The position numbers and the translations under genes are program-made. Of a stretch of DNA of 64,000 nt, positions 16,894-25,556 are shown piece by piece. The DNA is from WTGJ01 sp965237765 (lineage in GTDB: Bacteria; Chloroflexota; Anaerolineae; Aggregatilineales; Phototrophicaceae), in the NCBI GenBank assembly GCA_965237765.1, contig OZ250157.1, forward strand, positions 1,860,001 through 1,924,000. Reading direction: 5' to 3'. The first letter of the stretch is position 1. The number at the start of each line of letters is the position of its first letter. The notes below the pieces were generated by a model, which was not told the DNA's origin, did not search any database, and saw only the letters and a program-made list of their open reading frames with translations.

Positions 16894-17502
16894 ATGGACA
16901 TCCAACACTTGATACAACGTCTGGAAGACGTGATCGAGGCGGGGCGGCATATGCCATTCAGCCGTTATACGCTCATCGATGAAGTGCGCGCGCTGGAGCT
17001 CATCGACCAGTTGCGTATCTCCGTCCCCGAAGAAGTGGAAAAGGCCAAACGCATTCTCATGCGGCGGGAGGAAATCCTCGGCCAGGCGCATGAAGAGGGG
17101 GAGCGTGTCGTCGGCCAGGCCCGCGACCGCGGCACGGAAATCGTCGAGCGCGAAGTCACGGTGCAGGTCGCGCAGAACCGCGCCAACCACATCCTCGAGG
17201 AAGCGCGGCGCGAGTCCGCTCAGCTGAGGGCCGATGCGGATGCCTACGTGGTACACGTGCTGGGCAAGTTGGAGCAGGGTTTGGCGCGCAACCTGAGCGT
17301 CACGCGCAACGGCATCCAGTACATGCGCCGCACCGGCATACCGCCCCTCAGTAACCAGGGCGAAACCTCCGCGCCCCGCCCGCCGATCACGCGCCGCATC
17401 CGCCGCGCCAACCCAATGCACGAAACGCCCGCCGATCCCACCGACGCGGAGTTGGTTGATGCTCCTTTGTTTTCCCCACCGAAGGAGCTGCTGCGCGGTT
17501 AG
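16894..17502 (+). CDS. ATP-synthase-subunit-b-like coiled-coil protein
   Basis: Predicted 202 aa, soluble. The first 50 residues (IQHLIQRLEDVIEAGRHMPF) and the following long charged coiled coil (about 48-130, with repeated EEILGQAHEEGERVV-type heptads) match a conserved family found after coaD in Firmicutes and Chloroflexota, annotated as ATPase subunit b-like. It lacks the N-terminal membrane helix of real b subunits. The last 60 residues are Pro/Arg-rich and probably disordered. Function unknown. The stop shares 4 nt with the convergent membrane protein gene. Confidence 0.8.
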   Translation: MDIQHLIQRLEDVIEAGRHMPFSRYTLIDEVRALELIDQLRISVPEEVEKAKRILMRREEILGQAHEEGERVVGQARDRGTEIVEREVTVQVAQNRANHILEEARRESAQLRADADAYVVHVLGKLEQGLARNLSVTRNGIQYMRRTGIPPLSNQGETSAPRPPITRRIRRANPMHETPADPTDAELVDAPLFSPPKELLRG

Positions 17503-18431
17503 GTCGCCGGGTCGCTGTTCTCGCTGAGCCAGTCGCGCCATTCGCCGAGGTCACTGCCATGTTGGTGCAGGACGGTGGCGAAAAGGCGTTGGATGGCAAT
17601 TTCTCTAATAAGATAGAAGATTAGAGCGCTCCCTAGGGCCGATAGGCAGAACGTGGCCGTCCGTCCCAGAGGCAGAGCGACCAGAGCCTGCCATAGCAGG
17701 AGCGCGCAGAGTAATGCCGCCGCAGTCGTGCCGATCTGCAGCGCGCAATAGGCGCCCACTGTCCATAAGCGCGCGTCTTCGCGGGAATGGGTCGTCGTGG
17801 GGAGGAGCAGGCCGAGCAGCAACCCAAAGATGATGGCGCTCACATGGTTGCAATAAAATAGAGTCAGGATCGCGAAAAAATAACATAGCGAAAGTAACAG
17901 CTGCGTCTGTGTGGCACTCAAGGTGGCGAATTCAGCATCTGAATAATGGACGATGGGGCGCGCGCCGAAGAAGATCGCGAGCAGGATGGCGACGACATAG
18001 CATTCGGCGTTGAGGCCGCGGCGTTTCTCGAGCGCGTTGTCATGGTGCAAGCAGGCCATCGCCAGCGCCCAAACCGCGCTCATCCCGCCCGCCGGCGTTA
18101 CCGCATAGAGCGCGAAGCGACCGTCGGCGCGGGCGCGGCTGCCCTGCTCGACGATGTGCAGTGCCCAGAGCAGCCCCGCCACCGTTCCCTGATAGACGCC
18201 CAACAGGTATATGCCGCCAATCAGCGTCAGGATGAGCGTCGAGAACAAGTCCGGCAAGAGCAGGGCCGCGCCGCCGATGACGGTAGCCAGCGCGAGCAAT
18301 AATGGCGTAGCGGAAAGCGGCGCCAGGCGCAGGCTATATTGGTATAACGGGTGGCGCGGGCGCCGCCGCAGCGCGCCCCAAATTAGCCAGGTGTAGCGCA
18401 TGGCCTCCGCCGCTATTCGTAATATCCCCAT
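17499..18431 (-). CDS. Polytopic membrane protein of unknown function
   Basis: Predicted 310 aa from ATG 18431; GTG 18464 would add 11 residues. About eight hydrophobic segments span the protein (for instance LSATPLLLALATVIGGAALL, LILTLIGGIYLLGVYQGTVA, YVVAILLAIFFGA, IIFGLLLGLLLP). A loop has HHDNALEKRRG and the C-terminal tail is charged. No family motif was recognised. The gene is divergent from mtaB and convergent with the b-like gene, so it is probably transcribed alone. Confidence 0.7.
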   Translation of the reverse strand: MGILRIAAEAMRYTWLIWGALRRRPRHPLYQYSLRLAPLSATPLLLALATVIGGAALLLPDLFSTLILTLIGGIYLLGVYQGTVAGLLWALHIVEQGSRARADGRFALYAVTPAGGMSAVWALAMACLHHDNALEKRRGLNAECYVVAILLAIFFGARPIVHYSDAEFATLSATQTQLLLSLCYFFAILTLFYCNHVSAIIFGLLLGLLLPTTTHSREDARLWTVGAYCALQIGTTAAALLCALLLWQALVALPLGRTATFCLSALGSALIFYLIREIAIQRLFATVLHQHGSDLGEWRDWLSENSDPAT

Positions 18432-18482
18432 AGGCAGAATAACGCGCTTGTTGCGCGGCGGCACGCGCTCGCGTCCCTGTGC

Positions 18483-18488
18483 TACAAT
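18483..18488 (+). promoter_or_regulatory. -10 box (TACAAT) for mtaB
   Basis: TACAAT lies 14 nt before ATG 18503. The same hexamer occurs before wzz and before four copies of the glycosyltransferase array, so it seems to be this genome's usual -10. No clear -35 upstream. Confidence 0.5.
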
Positions 18489-18502
18489 CGCGTTGGGGGT
18501 TG

Positions 18503-19840
18503 ATGGCTCGTAACCATACGATGAACGTCCACTTGCGCATGCTGGGCTGTCGGTTGAATCAGGCCGAAATTGACGCGATGGCGCGCCAATTCACCGCGCT
18601 CGGCCACACAGTCCAAACTGACGCCGAAGGCGCCGATTGGCTCGTGGTCAATACCTGTGCGGTAACGGGCGAGGCCGCGCGCAAATCGCGCCGCCTCATC
18701 CGCGAGCTGGCGCGGCGGTCGCCGACGGGTGAGCTGCACGTTACCGGTTGCTACGCGCATTTAGCCGCGGCGGAACTATCCGCCTTGCCGCAGGTGACGA
18801 AAGTCTATGATAACCAGGAGAAAGATACGCTGGTCGCGGAGATGACGGGCGCTGCGCCGGAAGATCTGGAGCCCTTGCAGCGCGATTCCATTTCGGGATA
18901 CGCCACCCGCACGCGGGCCTTCGTCAAAGTGCAGGATGGTTGCGACAACCAATGCACGTTTTGCATCACCACCGTGGCCCGCGGCGCCAGCCGCAGCCGC
19001 CCGTTGCGCGAAATCGTCGCTGAAATCCAGCAGCTGGTGGTCATTGGGTATCACGAGGCGGTGCTGACCGGCGTACAACTGGGCAGTTATGGCCAGGATT
19101 GGGGTAAGCGAGGGGCATTGACGGAGCTGGTGCGCGCCATCTTGCGCGAGACCGATATCGCGCGTCTGCGCCTCTCTTCGCTGGAACCCTGGGATTTGGA
19201 CGAAGCGTTCTTTTCCCTATGGGAAGATGAGCGCCTGTGTCGCCACCTGCACTTGCCCCTGCAAAGTGGCTGTGACGCCACCCTGCGCCGAATGCGCCGC
19301 CGCACGAACCAGCGCGAATTCACTTCTTTGTTGTGCGCCGCTCGCCGTCAGATACCCGGTGTCAACATCAGTAGCGACGTCATCGTTGGCTTCCCGGGCG
19401 AGACGGCGGCCGAATTTGCCATCAGCGAGTCCTTCATCCGCGCCTGTGATTTTGCCTCGCTGCATGTCTTTCGCTATAGCCGCCGCGAAGGCACGCCTGC
19501 CACGCGCATGAAGGGGCAGATTCCCACTGCCGTCGCGCAGGAGCGCGCTGCGCGCCTGCAATCCATAGCTGCCGCCGGCCGCGCGCGTTACGCCGAGCGG
19601 TTCGTCGGCATCGAATTGCCGGTGCTATGGGAGCAGGTCGTCGGCGCATCGGAGCAGGGTTACGCGCAATTGGGATATACGGAGAATTACATCCCTGTGC
19701 GCGGCAACCACCCGCGCGACTTGACGAATGAGATCACGATGGCGCGGGTGCTGAGCCATGATGCGATGGCCGGCCGCGCCATAGCTCAACCTTTGGAGAG
19801 CGAGACGGTGTTCGATTCAGTGGGAACACGGCCCGCATGA
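18503..19840 (+). CDS. mtaB: tRNA t6A37 methylthiotransferase MtaB
   Basis: Predicted 445 aa. MtaB converts t6A37 of tRNA to ms2t6A using radical SAM chemistry and two 4Fe-4S clusters. The N-terminal MTTase domain has the three Cys of MLGCRLNQAE, VVNTCAVTGEA and HVTGCYAH. The radical SAM triad is DGCDNQCTFC. Further family segments are RLSSLEPWD and LHLPLQSGCDATLRRMRRR, and a TRAM-like C-terminus ends the protein. ATG 18503 lies downstream of the -10; ATG 18521 is also possible. The ATGA overlap with the HD gene suggests an operon through ybeY. Confidence 0.93.
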   Translation: MARNHTMNVHLRMLGCRLNQAEIDAMARQFTALGHTVQTDAEGADWLVVNTCAVTGEAARKSRRLIRELARRSPTGELHVTGCYAHLAAAELSALPQVTKVYDNQEKDTLVAEMTGAAPEDLEPLQRDSISGYATRTRAFVKVQDGCDNQCTFCITTVARGASRSRPLREIVAEIQQLVVIGYHEAVLTGVQLGSYGQDWGKRGALTELVRAILRETDIARLRLSSLEPWDLDEAFFSLWEDERLCRHLHLPLQSGCDATLRRMRRRTNQREFTSLLCAARRQIPGVNISSDVIVGFPGETAAEFAISESFIRACDFASLHVFRYSRREGTPATRMKGQIPTAVAQERAARLQSIAAAGRARYAERFVGIELPVLWEQVVGASEQGYAQLGYTENYIPVRGNHPRDLTNEITMARVLSHDAMAGRAIAQPLESETVFDSVGTRPA

Positions 19841-22125
19841 ACACGCTGCCCGAGCGCTTGTTCCCCCGCCGCAACGGGCACCTGATCGCGACATGGCGCC
19901 TGACGCGCATGTTGCTGGCGGCGCTCGCCTTCTGGATCGCCAGCACCGCTATCGTAGCCTACCCGGCCATCGCGCCGGGCAGTGCCGCCTTGACTGAATT
20001 GAGCGAGGGCGACCTGGCGCCGATTGACATCAGCGCCCCGCGCGACAGCCAATTCGTCAGTCAGCTGCGCACGCGGGAACAACGCCAGTCCGCCGCTGCC
20101 GCCGTCCAGCCGATTTATGACGCGCCCGACCCGGAAGTCGCCCGCATCCAGACCGCGCGCGCGCGCCAGATCTTCACCTATATCGAAGACATCCGGCGCG
20201 ACCTTTACGCGAGCGCTGAGCAAAAGATCGCTGACCTGGCCTTGATCAGTGATCTCTCACTCACGCCGGAAACGCGCATCGGCCTGCTCGCGTTGGAGCC
20301 GGAGCGTTGGTCGCAAACGCAATTGCAAATCGTTGGCGTGCTCGAGCGTGTGATGAGGGATTCGATCCGCGAGGAAGACTTGTCGCTCATCCGGCGCGAG
20401 CGCGTACCGCTAGCCGTGAGCCTCACCTTCAGCGCGGATGAGGCGGAAGTCATCGTCGATATCGCGGCTGATCTGGTGCGATTCAACACGCGCGAGAACC
20501 CGGAGCTGACGGAAGAGGTGCGCAGCGCCGCTGCAGACGCCGTTGATCCGGTAACGCGCAGTTTCATCTCTGGCGAGCGAATCGTTTCCGCGCAGCAACG
20601 AATCGATGCCCTGCAGCTGGAAGCTTTACGCGAGTTAGGACTGACACAATTGCAAGAGAATCGCTGGCAGACCGTCGCGCAGGCGGCGTTGGCGAGCGCT
20701 TTGGTGTTGTTACTGGGCACGATATATCTTTGGCGTTGGCCGCGTTCGCACTTCCGGCAAGATTGGCCGCTGTTGGCATCCATGCTCGGCGCAATACTCT
20801 TCTTCCTCTTGCTGGCGCGTTTCCTGGTGGAAGGCGACCGTATTTATGCCTACCCGGCGGCGGCGATCGCCCTGATTTTCGTCGGTCTGGTGGGGATGGA
20901 GGGCGTATTTCTGAGCATGCTTCCCCTCTCGCTGCTGTTGACTTTGATGGTGGGCGGCTCGCTGGAAATCGGCGTGATGCTACTGGCGGGTGGCTTGGTA
21001 GGCGCGTTGTATTTGCGGCGCTCCGCGCGATTCAGCGAGTATTTCCTGGCGAGCTTGCTGATCGCCGCGGTCAACATCATTGTGTTGGCGCTGTTCAATT
21101 TGGCGCTCGGGACAGATTCCGCGCTGGATGAATGGACGATCTTCTTCGCCGGGCTGAACGGTATGCTCTCCATCTTCGTCGCGCTGGCCTCCCTGTATGC
21201 GGTTACGATGCTCTTTAACCAGCCGACCAGCTTCAAGCTGATCGAGCTGGCCCGCCCGAACCAACCGCTGCTACAGCGCCTGCTGCGGGAGGCGCCGGGA
21301 ACTTATACGCATTCACTGCAGGTGGCCAACCTGGCCGAGCAGGCCGCGCAGGCCATCGGCGCTGACGCCGAATTGACGCAGGTCGCCAGTCTATATCATG
21401 ACATTGGCAAGGTGCTCAACCCGGCGTTTTATATCGAGAACCAGGCGGAAATGGGCAATCCGCATGACGCCTTGGCCGACCCTTACCGCAGCGCCGATAT
21501 CCTCATCGACCACGTGCGCGAAGGGGATAAGTTGGCGAAGGAAGAGCGCCTACCGCATCGGATTCGCGATTTCATTCGTGAGCACCATGGCACGATGCTG
21601 AATGATTATTTCTATCGGCGCGCACGCGAACAATTTCAAGGTCAGGAGGTGGAGGTCGCCGCTTTCCGCTACCCCGGCCCGCGCCCCCGCAGCCGCGAGA
21701 CGGCCATCTTGATGCTGGCCGATTCCAGCGAAGCGGCCACGCGCGCTCGCAGCCCGAAAACCCGCCAGGAAGTGGCGGAAATCGTGCAGCAGATCTTCCA
21801 CGCGCGCCGCGACGAAGGGCAGTTGGATGAGGCGCCGCTCACGCTCAAAGAATTGCGGCAGGTGCAGGATATCTTCGTCGATATGCTGCAGGCGACCTTC
21901 CACCCGCGCATCGATTATCCGCAACGCGCCGTCCGGGATGAAGGGGTCGAGGCGCTGCCAATGCCCGAGGATGATATCGCCCCCGCCACCACGCCAGCGC
22001 CCGAAGCCCCCGCGCCGCCGGAAGAAGATGACGAGGCGCCGCTCCCTGAAGTGCCACCTCTGCGCCGCGCGCGGCCCGCTCCGACGGATGAAGCTGCGGC
22101 TGATGCCCCGGAAACCGAGCACTGA
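19837..22125 (+). CDS. 7TM-HD phosphohydrolase (PgpH-type, putative cyclic di-AMP phosphodiesterase)
   Basis: Predicted 762 aa. Order of parts: one membrane helix (about 25-45), a large extracytoplasmic 7TMR-HDED domain (to about 280), seven transmembrane helices (about 285-470), then a cytosolic HD domain with YTHSLQVANLAEQAAQ, SLYHDIGKV (the HD pair), and IREHHGTML. A Pro/Glu-rich acidic tail of about 60 residues ends the protein and is unusual. PgpH of Listeria hydrolyses c-di-AMP; the same role is inferred. It lies next to ybeY, as in many Gram-positive-like genomes, with overlaps on both sides. Confidence 0.92.
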   Translation: MNTLPERLFPRRNGHLIATWRLTRMLLAALAFWIASTAIVAYPAIAPGSAALTELSEGDLAPIDISAPRDSQFVSQLRTREQRQSAAAAVQPIYDAPDPEVARIQTARARQIFTYIEDIRRDLYASAEQKIADLALISDLSLTPETRIGLLALEPERWSQTQLQIVGVLERVMRDSIREEDLSLIRRERVPLAVSLTFSADEAEVIVDIAADLVRFNTRENPELTEEVRSAAADAVDPVTRSFISGERIVSAQQRIDALQLEALRELGLTQLQENRWQTVAQAALASALVLLLGTIYLWRWPRSHFRQDWPLLASMLGAILFFLLLARFLVEGDRIYAYPAAAIALIFVGLVGMEGVFLSMLPLSLLLTLMVGGSLEIGVMLLAGGLVGALYLRRSARFSEYFLASLLIAAVNIIVLALFNLALGTDSALDEWTIFFAGLNGMLSIFVALASLYAVTMLFNQPTSFKLIELARPNQPLLQRLLREAPGTYTHSLQVANLAEQAAQAIGADAELTQVASLYHDIGKVLNPAFYIENQAEMGNPHDALADPYRSADILIDHVREGDKLAKEERLPHRIRDFIREHHGTMLNDYFYRRAREQFQGQEVEVAAFRYPGPRPRSRETAILMLADSSEAATRARSPKTRQEVAEIVQQIFHARRDEGQLDEAPLTLKELRQVQDIFVDMLQATFHPRIDYPQRAVRDEGVEALPMPEDDIAPATTPAPEAPAPPEEDDEAPLPEVPPLRRARPAPTDEAAADAPETEH

Positions 22126-22607
22126 TGACCGTCTACGTACATGATGAGGCGGGCTATTTGCGGGCGGAGGAAGCGCTGCCGGTGGCGATCGAAGGGGTAC
22201 TGGCCGCGCATGGACGGGCGACGGCGGATGTCACGCTGGCCTTGCGCGGTGAAGAAGAAGTGCGCGCGTTGAACCGGCAATTTCGGGGTGAAGACCGAGT
22301 CACTGATGTTCTCTCTTTTTCTGCGGGTCCTGCGGGTGATGGAGAGGTGAACGAATACCTCGGCGATATCGTTGTCGCTTATCCTTACGTGTTGGCGCTG
22401 GCGCAGGAGAGCGAATGGCCGTTGGCGGAATGGCTTTTGCTGCTGGCGGTGCATGGGACGCTGCACCTGCTCGGCTATACGCACGAAGATGAAGCGACGC
22501 GGACTGAGATGTGGCGGGCGCAGGCAGTGGCGCTGGCGGCTCATGGCGTCGTCGAGGAAATGATTCGCGAAGCGCTGGCGCTCACATCCGACAAGGTTAG
22601 CCAGTGA
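22125..22607 (+). CDS. ybeY: Endoribonuclease YbeY (rRNA maturation factor)
   Basis: Predicted 160 aa. The zinc site is AVHGTLHLLGYTHEDE with His110, His114 and His120. Upstream are LNRQFRGEDRVTDVLSFS and GDIVVAYP, the standard YbeY core. YbeY acts in 16S rRNA 3' processing and ribosome quality control with single-strand-specific RNase activity. TGATG junction with the HD gene, GTGA junction with the next gene. Confidence 0.95.
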   Translation: MTVYVHDEAGYLRAEEALPVAIEGVLAAHGRATADVTLALRGEEEVRALNRQFRGEDRVTDVLSFSAGPAGDGEVNEYLGDIVVAYPYVLALAQESEWPLAEWLLLLAVHGTLHLLGYTHEDEATRTEMWRAQAVALAAHGVVEEMIREALALTSDKVSQ

Positions 22608-23794
22608 GCGAATTGCCTGCCCAAACCTCCCGCAGCCGCTTGCGACAGCGCCAACAGCAGCGGCTGGAGCAGCAACAGACCCAGCGCGAGAACGTCTCCC
22701 GCCGCCGTCTGCGCTCCTTTCCTCAGCTGAGGCCGCGCGGGGCTTTCCGTTGGCCGCGCCCGCACGAAATCCTGACGATGTTGCAACAGGGCGTGCCGCT
22801 CCTGGTGGCGATCATCGTCGTGGCGGTGATCACGGCGGGCTTCATGTATTTCAACAGCCTGACGGGCGGCGAAACATTGGCGCGGCCGAACGCGCTCTGG
22901 CTCGGGCCGGGTTGGACGGATGACAGTCAGTCATTCGATGAGGCGTTGGATACTTTGCTCGCGCGAGCAAAGCGCCACGATATCGGCACGCTCTACGTTT
23001 GGGTGAGCGCGCTGGCGGCCGATAACCGTTGGTTGGGGCAAGACCAACTGCCCCGTTTGCGTGATCACTTGCAGGAGCTGAGACGACGGGAAGATTCTCT
23101 TACCCTCTATGCTTGGTTGAGCGTGCCCCTGACGCCCGCCCTCGGCGGCGGCAATTTCCAAGATGAGGCGCGCGCCCAGGCCATCCTCGATTTCAGTCAC
23201 GAACTCGTGCAAGCAGACCGTTACGGTTTCGATGGTGTGCTGCTGAATTTGCAGCCGCTGCCGACAGATGACGAGGTGGTGTTGCGCTTGCTACGGCGCG
23301 TCCGCGGGTTGCTGCAAGCGGAAGGCGCGCTGCTCGCCTTGGCCGCCACGCCCGACTATCATCCGGTCGCGGCCGATATCCCCGCCGCGTCGGGTATCCG
23401 CAGCGGCACCGAATGGAGCGCGAGCTTCAAGCAAGAGGTGGCCTTGCTGGCGGATGAGCTGGTGTTGCAGGCGCACAATTCTTACCTGGAAGCGGGCGTC
23501 GATTACAGCGCCTGGCTCGCGTATCAGGTACAGGTCTACGCGCAGACCTTGCATGAAGTGAGCGAGGGCGCTCGCCTTGTGGTGGATATCCCGACTTATG
23601 ATACGGATGTGGCGGCGGTTGGGCATTCGCCGGCGGTAGAGAATTTGACGACAGCCCTGCGCGGCTTGGAGAATGGGTTGGCGGCAGCAGGTGAGGCGGC
23701 CGAAACTTTCAGCGGGTTGGCAATTTATCGCGATTGGGAAACGAGCGAGGCAGAATGGGCACAATTCTACCAACTATGGGTGCGGACACGATGA
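22604..23794 (+). CDS. Membrane-anchored protein with GH18-like TIM-barrel, probably non-catalytic
   Basis: Predicted 396 aa. The first 50 residues are Gln/Arg-rich (RLRQRQQQRLEQQQTQR), followed by one membrane helix (about 64-86) and a large outside domain. This domain resembles GH18-type barrels: LYAWLSVPLTPALGG, then YGFDGVLLNLQPL at the strand that normally holds DGxDxDxE. The catalytic acids are missing from that motif, so hydrolase activity is doubtful; a glycan-binding role is possible. GTG start overlaps ybeY; the stop overlaps the class IV aminotransferase. Confidence 0.65.
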   Translation: MSELPAQTSRSRLRQRQQQRLEQQQTQRENVSRRRLRSFPQLRPRGAFRWPRPHEILTMLQQGVPLLVAIIVVAVITAGFMYFNSLTGGETLARPNALWLGPGWTDDSQSFDEALDTLLARAKRHDIGTLYVWVSALAADNRWLGQDQLPRLRDHLQELRRREDSLTLYAWLSVPLTPALGGGNFQDEARAQAILDFSHELVQADRYGFDGVLLNLQPLPTDDEVVLRLLRRVRGLLQAEGALLALAATPDYHPVAADIPAASGIRSGTEWSASFKQEVALLADELVLQAHNSYLEAGVDYSAWLAYQVQVYAQTLHEVSEGARLVVDIPTYDTDVAAVGHSPAVENLTTALRGLENGLAAAGEAAETFSGLAIYRDWETSEAEWAQFYQLWVRTR

Positions 23795-24636
23795 GTGGCT
23801 GCCCACGTGGCTGTTACATCCGTCGGCTGACGGCGGGCGGCCTGGAGCCGGTGCTATACGCGGCAGAATCGCTGTCCGATGCGGTCCAATATGAACCGCG
23901 CGATGGCGTGTACACCGTCAGCAGCACGGATTGCCAGCGTCGCGTGTTGCGTTTGACTGCGCACTTTGATCGGCTGGAGGAATCGGCGGCGGGGGCGGGC
24001 ATCCCGTTGCGATTGGAGCGCGAGCGAATCCGCGCGGCCCTGCGGCATATGATGGATGAGGCGGGCTTTGAGGCGGCGCGTTTTCGCATCACAGCGCCGC
24101 GCGAAGAGCCGCAAGTGCTCATCCTCTCTATGGAGGATTTCACGCCTCCTTCGGCTGAATTGCGCGCCGGAGGCGTATCGGTGGTGACGCGGCTGGATGG
24201 CGCGCGGCGGGCGGCATATATCAAAGGCACCGACTGGATGCACGAACGCCAGGTGATTGAGGCGGCACAAGCGGACGGCGTTTATGAAGTGATCTTGCAG
24301 GATGGCGAGGGGCGCTTGCTGGAAGGGCTAGGGTCGAATTTCTACGCGATCGCCGCGGGGCAGCTCTGGACGGCAGTGGTAGGTGTCTTGCGTGGCATCG
24401 CTCAGGGTATCGTGCTGGAGGTAGCGCCCGCGCAATTGCCCACACGGCGGGAAAGCTTGCCTGTTGCGCGCCGCGCGGAAATGACAGAAGCCTTCCTCAC
24501 GAGCAGCAGTCGCGGCATCATTCCCATCATCGCCATCGACGGCGAGCCCGTGGGTACGGGCCGGCCGGGCGCGCAGACGCTGGCGTTGCAGGCGGCCTAT
24601 GACGAGCGGGCTGCCGAATTGAAGGAAGCGCTTTAG
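23791..24636 (+). CDS. Class IV aminotransferase / aminodeoxychorismate lyase-like
   Basis: Predicted 281 aa, PLP fold type IV. Evidence: TDCQRRVLRLTAHFDRLEES near the N-terminus (the R..HL.RL motif), IKGTDWMHERQ with the Lys expected to bind PLP, VYEVILQDGEGRLLEGLGSN (E..L.G..N.F), LRGIAQGIVLEVA and EAFLTSSSRGIIPI. Members include BCAT, D-amino acid aminotransferase and PabC. The substrate cannot be fixed. ATG 23791 is chosen by ATGA overlap with the preceding gene. The stop shares 4 nt with the convergent methyltransferase. Confidence 0.87.
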   Translation: MSGCPRGCYIRRLTAGGLEPVLYAAESLSDAVQYEPRDGVYTVSSTDCQRRVLRLTAHFDRLEESAAGAGIPLRLERERIRAALRHMMDEAGFEAARFRITAPREEPQVLILSMEDFTPPSAELRAGGVSVVTRLDGARRAAYIKGTDWMHERQVIEAAQADGVYEVILQDGEGRLLEGLGSNFYAIAAGQLWTAVVGVLRGIAQGIVLEVAPAQLPTRRESLPVARRAEMTEAFLTSSSRGIIPIIAIDGEPVGTGRPGAQTLALQAAYDERAAELKEAL

Positions 24637-25556
24637 GCGAGCGGCGCGCGGAAATCGTGAATGCCATCGTGGATGGCGTAGCGGCTGCCATCGCGACAGC
24701 GCCAGGAATCACCCACGCGCTCGAGATGTTCCTGGCAGCGCGGGCAACAGAATTCGAGCTCGTCCGTGAGTGCCCCCGCGTTTTCATCCGCGAGGTAGTT
24801 GCGCGTGAAAACGCTCGGACTGTAGAGCGCGCCGCTGCGTTGTAGGAGGGCGTCGGCCGCCGCCAACCAGTGAGTGGGTAAGGCGCGCTTGAGCAGGCCG
24901 AGGCGAAAATAGGAGACGGGGCGGCGCGCTTCGTTTCGAAAGCCAACCGCCGAGAGCGCTTCCGAGATATAGCGCGGATGAAAGTCGAAATTCAGCGGCA
25001 CGAATTCGGTCGGCTCCAGGCGATAAGGACTGATTGCCTGGCGGCGTAGGGCGTAGCGCAGCATCGCTTTCAAGTTGCGCGCGTTGGCGTATTCCAGGAT
25101 GAAGCGAGAGCCGCGGCTGCTGACGCGCGCCACTTCGCGCAAGGCGGCTGGCGCATCGACCAGGTGATGCAGCACGCGGATGAGTGTGACGGTATCGAAA
25201 CTGGCGGCGGCGAAAGGGAGCGCGTAGACATCGGCGGCGACGTAGGTATAGCGCGGCGCGCGGCCCAGCTGTTGTTGCGCGGCCTGCAAGTGCGATAGCG
25301 AATAATCCATCAACACGACGCTATCGAAGGCATCATATTCGCGCGTCAGGCGGCCATAGCCAGCGCCAATTTCGAGCAGCCTATGGCCGCTCTTGGGCAG
25401 CAGTTGGCGCAAGGCGATACGCTCGACGCGGTCTTCATAATCGCGCGAGCCACCGCCCCAGAAATCCTGCTCGTAGGTAGAACCTTCGTAATCGATGATC
25501 GCCCGATCACGGGTGGGTTGCGTGGGAGCAGCGCCTTCCTCAGAGGCCGGCGTCAC
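24633..25556 (-). CDS. SAM-dependent methyltransferase with C-terminal Trm112-like zinc ribbon
   Basis: Predicted 307 aa from GTG 25556, which overlaps the end of metK by 17 nt; no better start exists, as the family sequence begins soon after (IIDYEGSTYEQDFW). The class I methyltransferase fold has LLEIGAGYGRLTREY (motif I), VVLMDYSLSHLQ (motif II) and FDTVTLIRVLHHL (motif IV). The last 40 residues form a zinc ribbon, CCPRCQEHLERVG...CRDG...YAIHDGIHDF, like Trm112/UPF0434 domains. That domain normally acts as a separate partner of methyltransferases. Substrate unknown. Confidence 0.85.
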   Translation of the reverse strand: MTPASEEGAAPTQPTRDRAIIDYEGSTYEQDFWGGGSRDYEDRVERIALRQLLPKSGHRLLEIGAGYGRLTREYDAFDSVVLMDYSLSHLQAAQQQLGRAPRYTYVAADVYALPFAAASFDTVTLIRVLHHLVDAPAALREVARVSSRGSRFILEYANARNLKAMLRYALRRQAISPYRLEPTEFVPLNFDFHPRYISEALSAVGFRNEARRPVSYFRLGLLKRALPTHWLAAADALLQRSGALYSPSVFTRNYLADENAGALTDELEFCCPRCQEHLERVGDSWRCRDGSRYAIHDGIHDFRAPLA

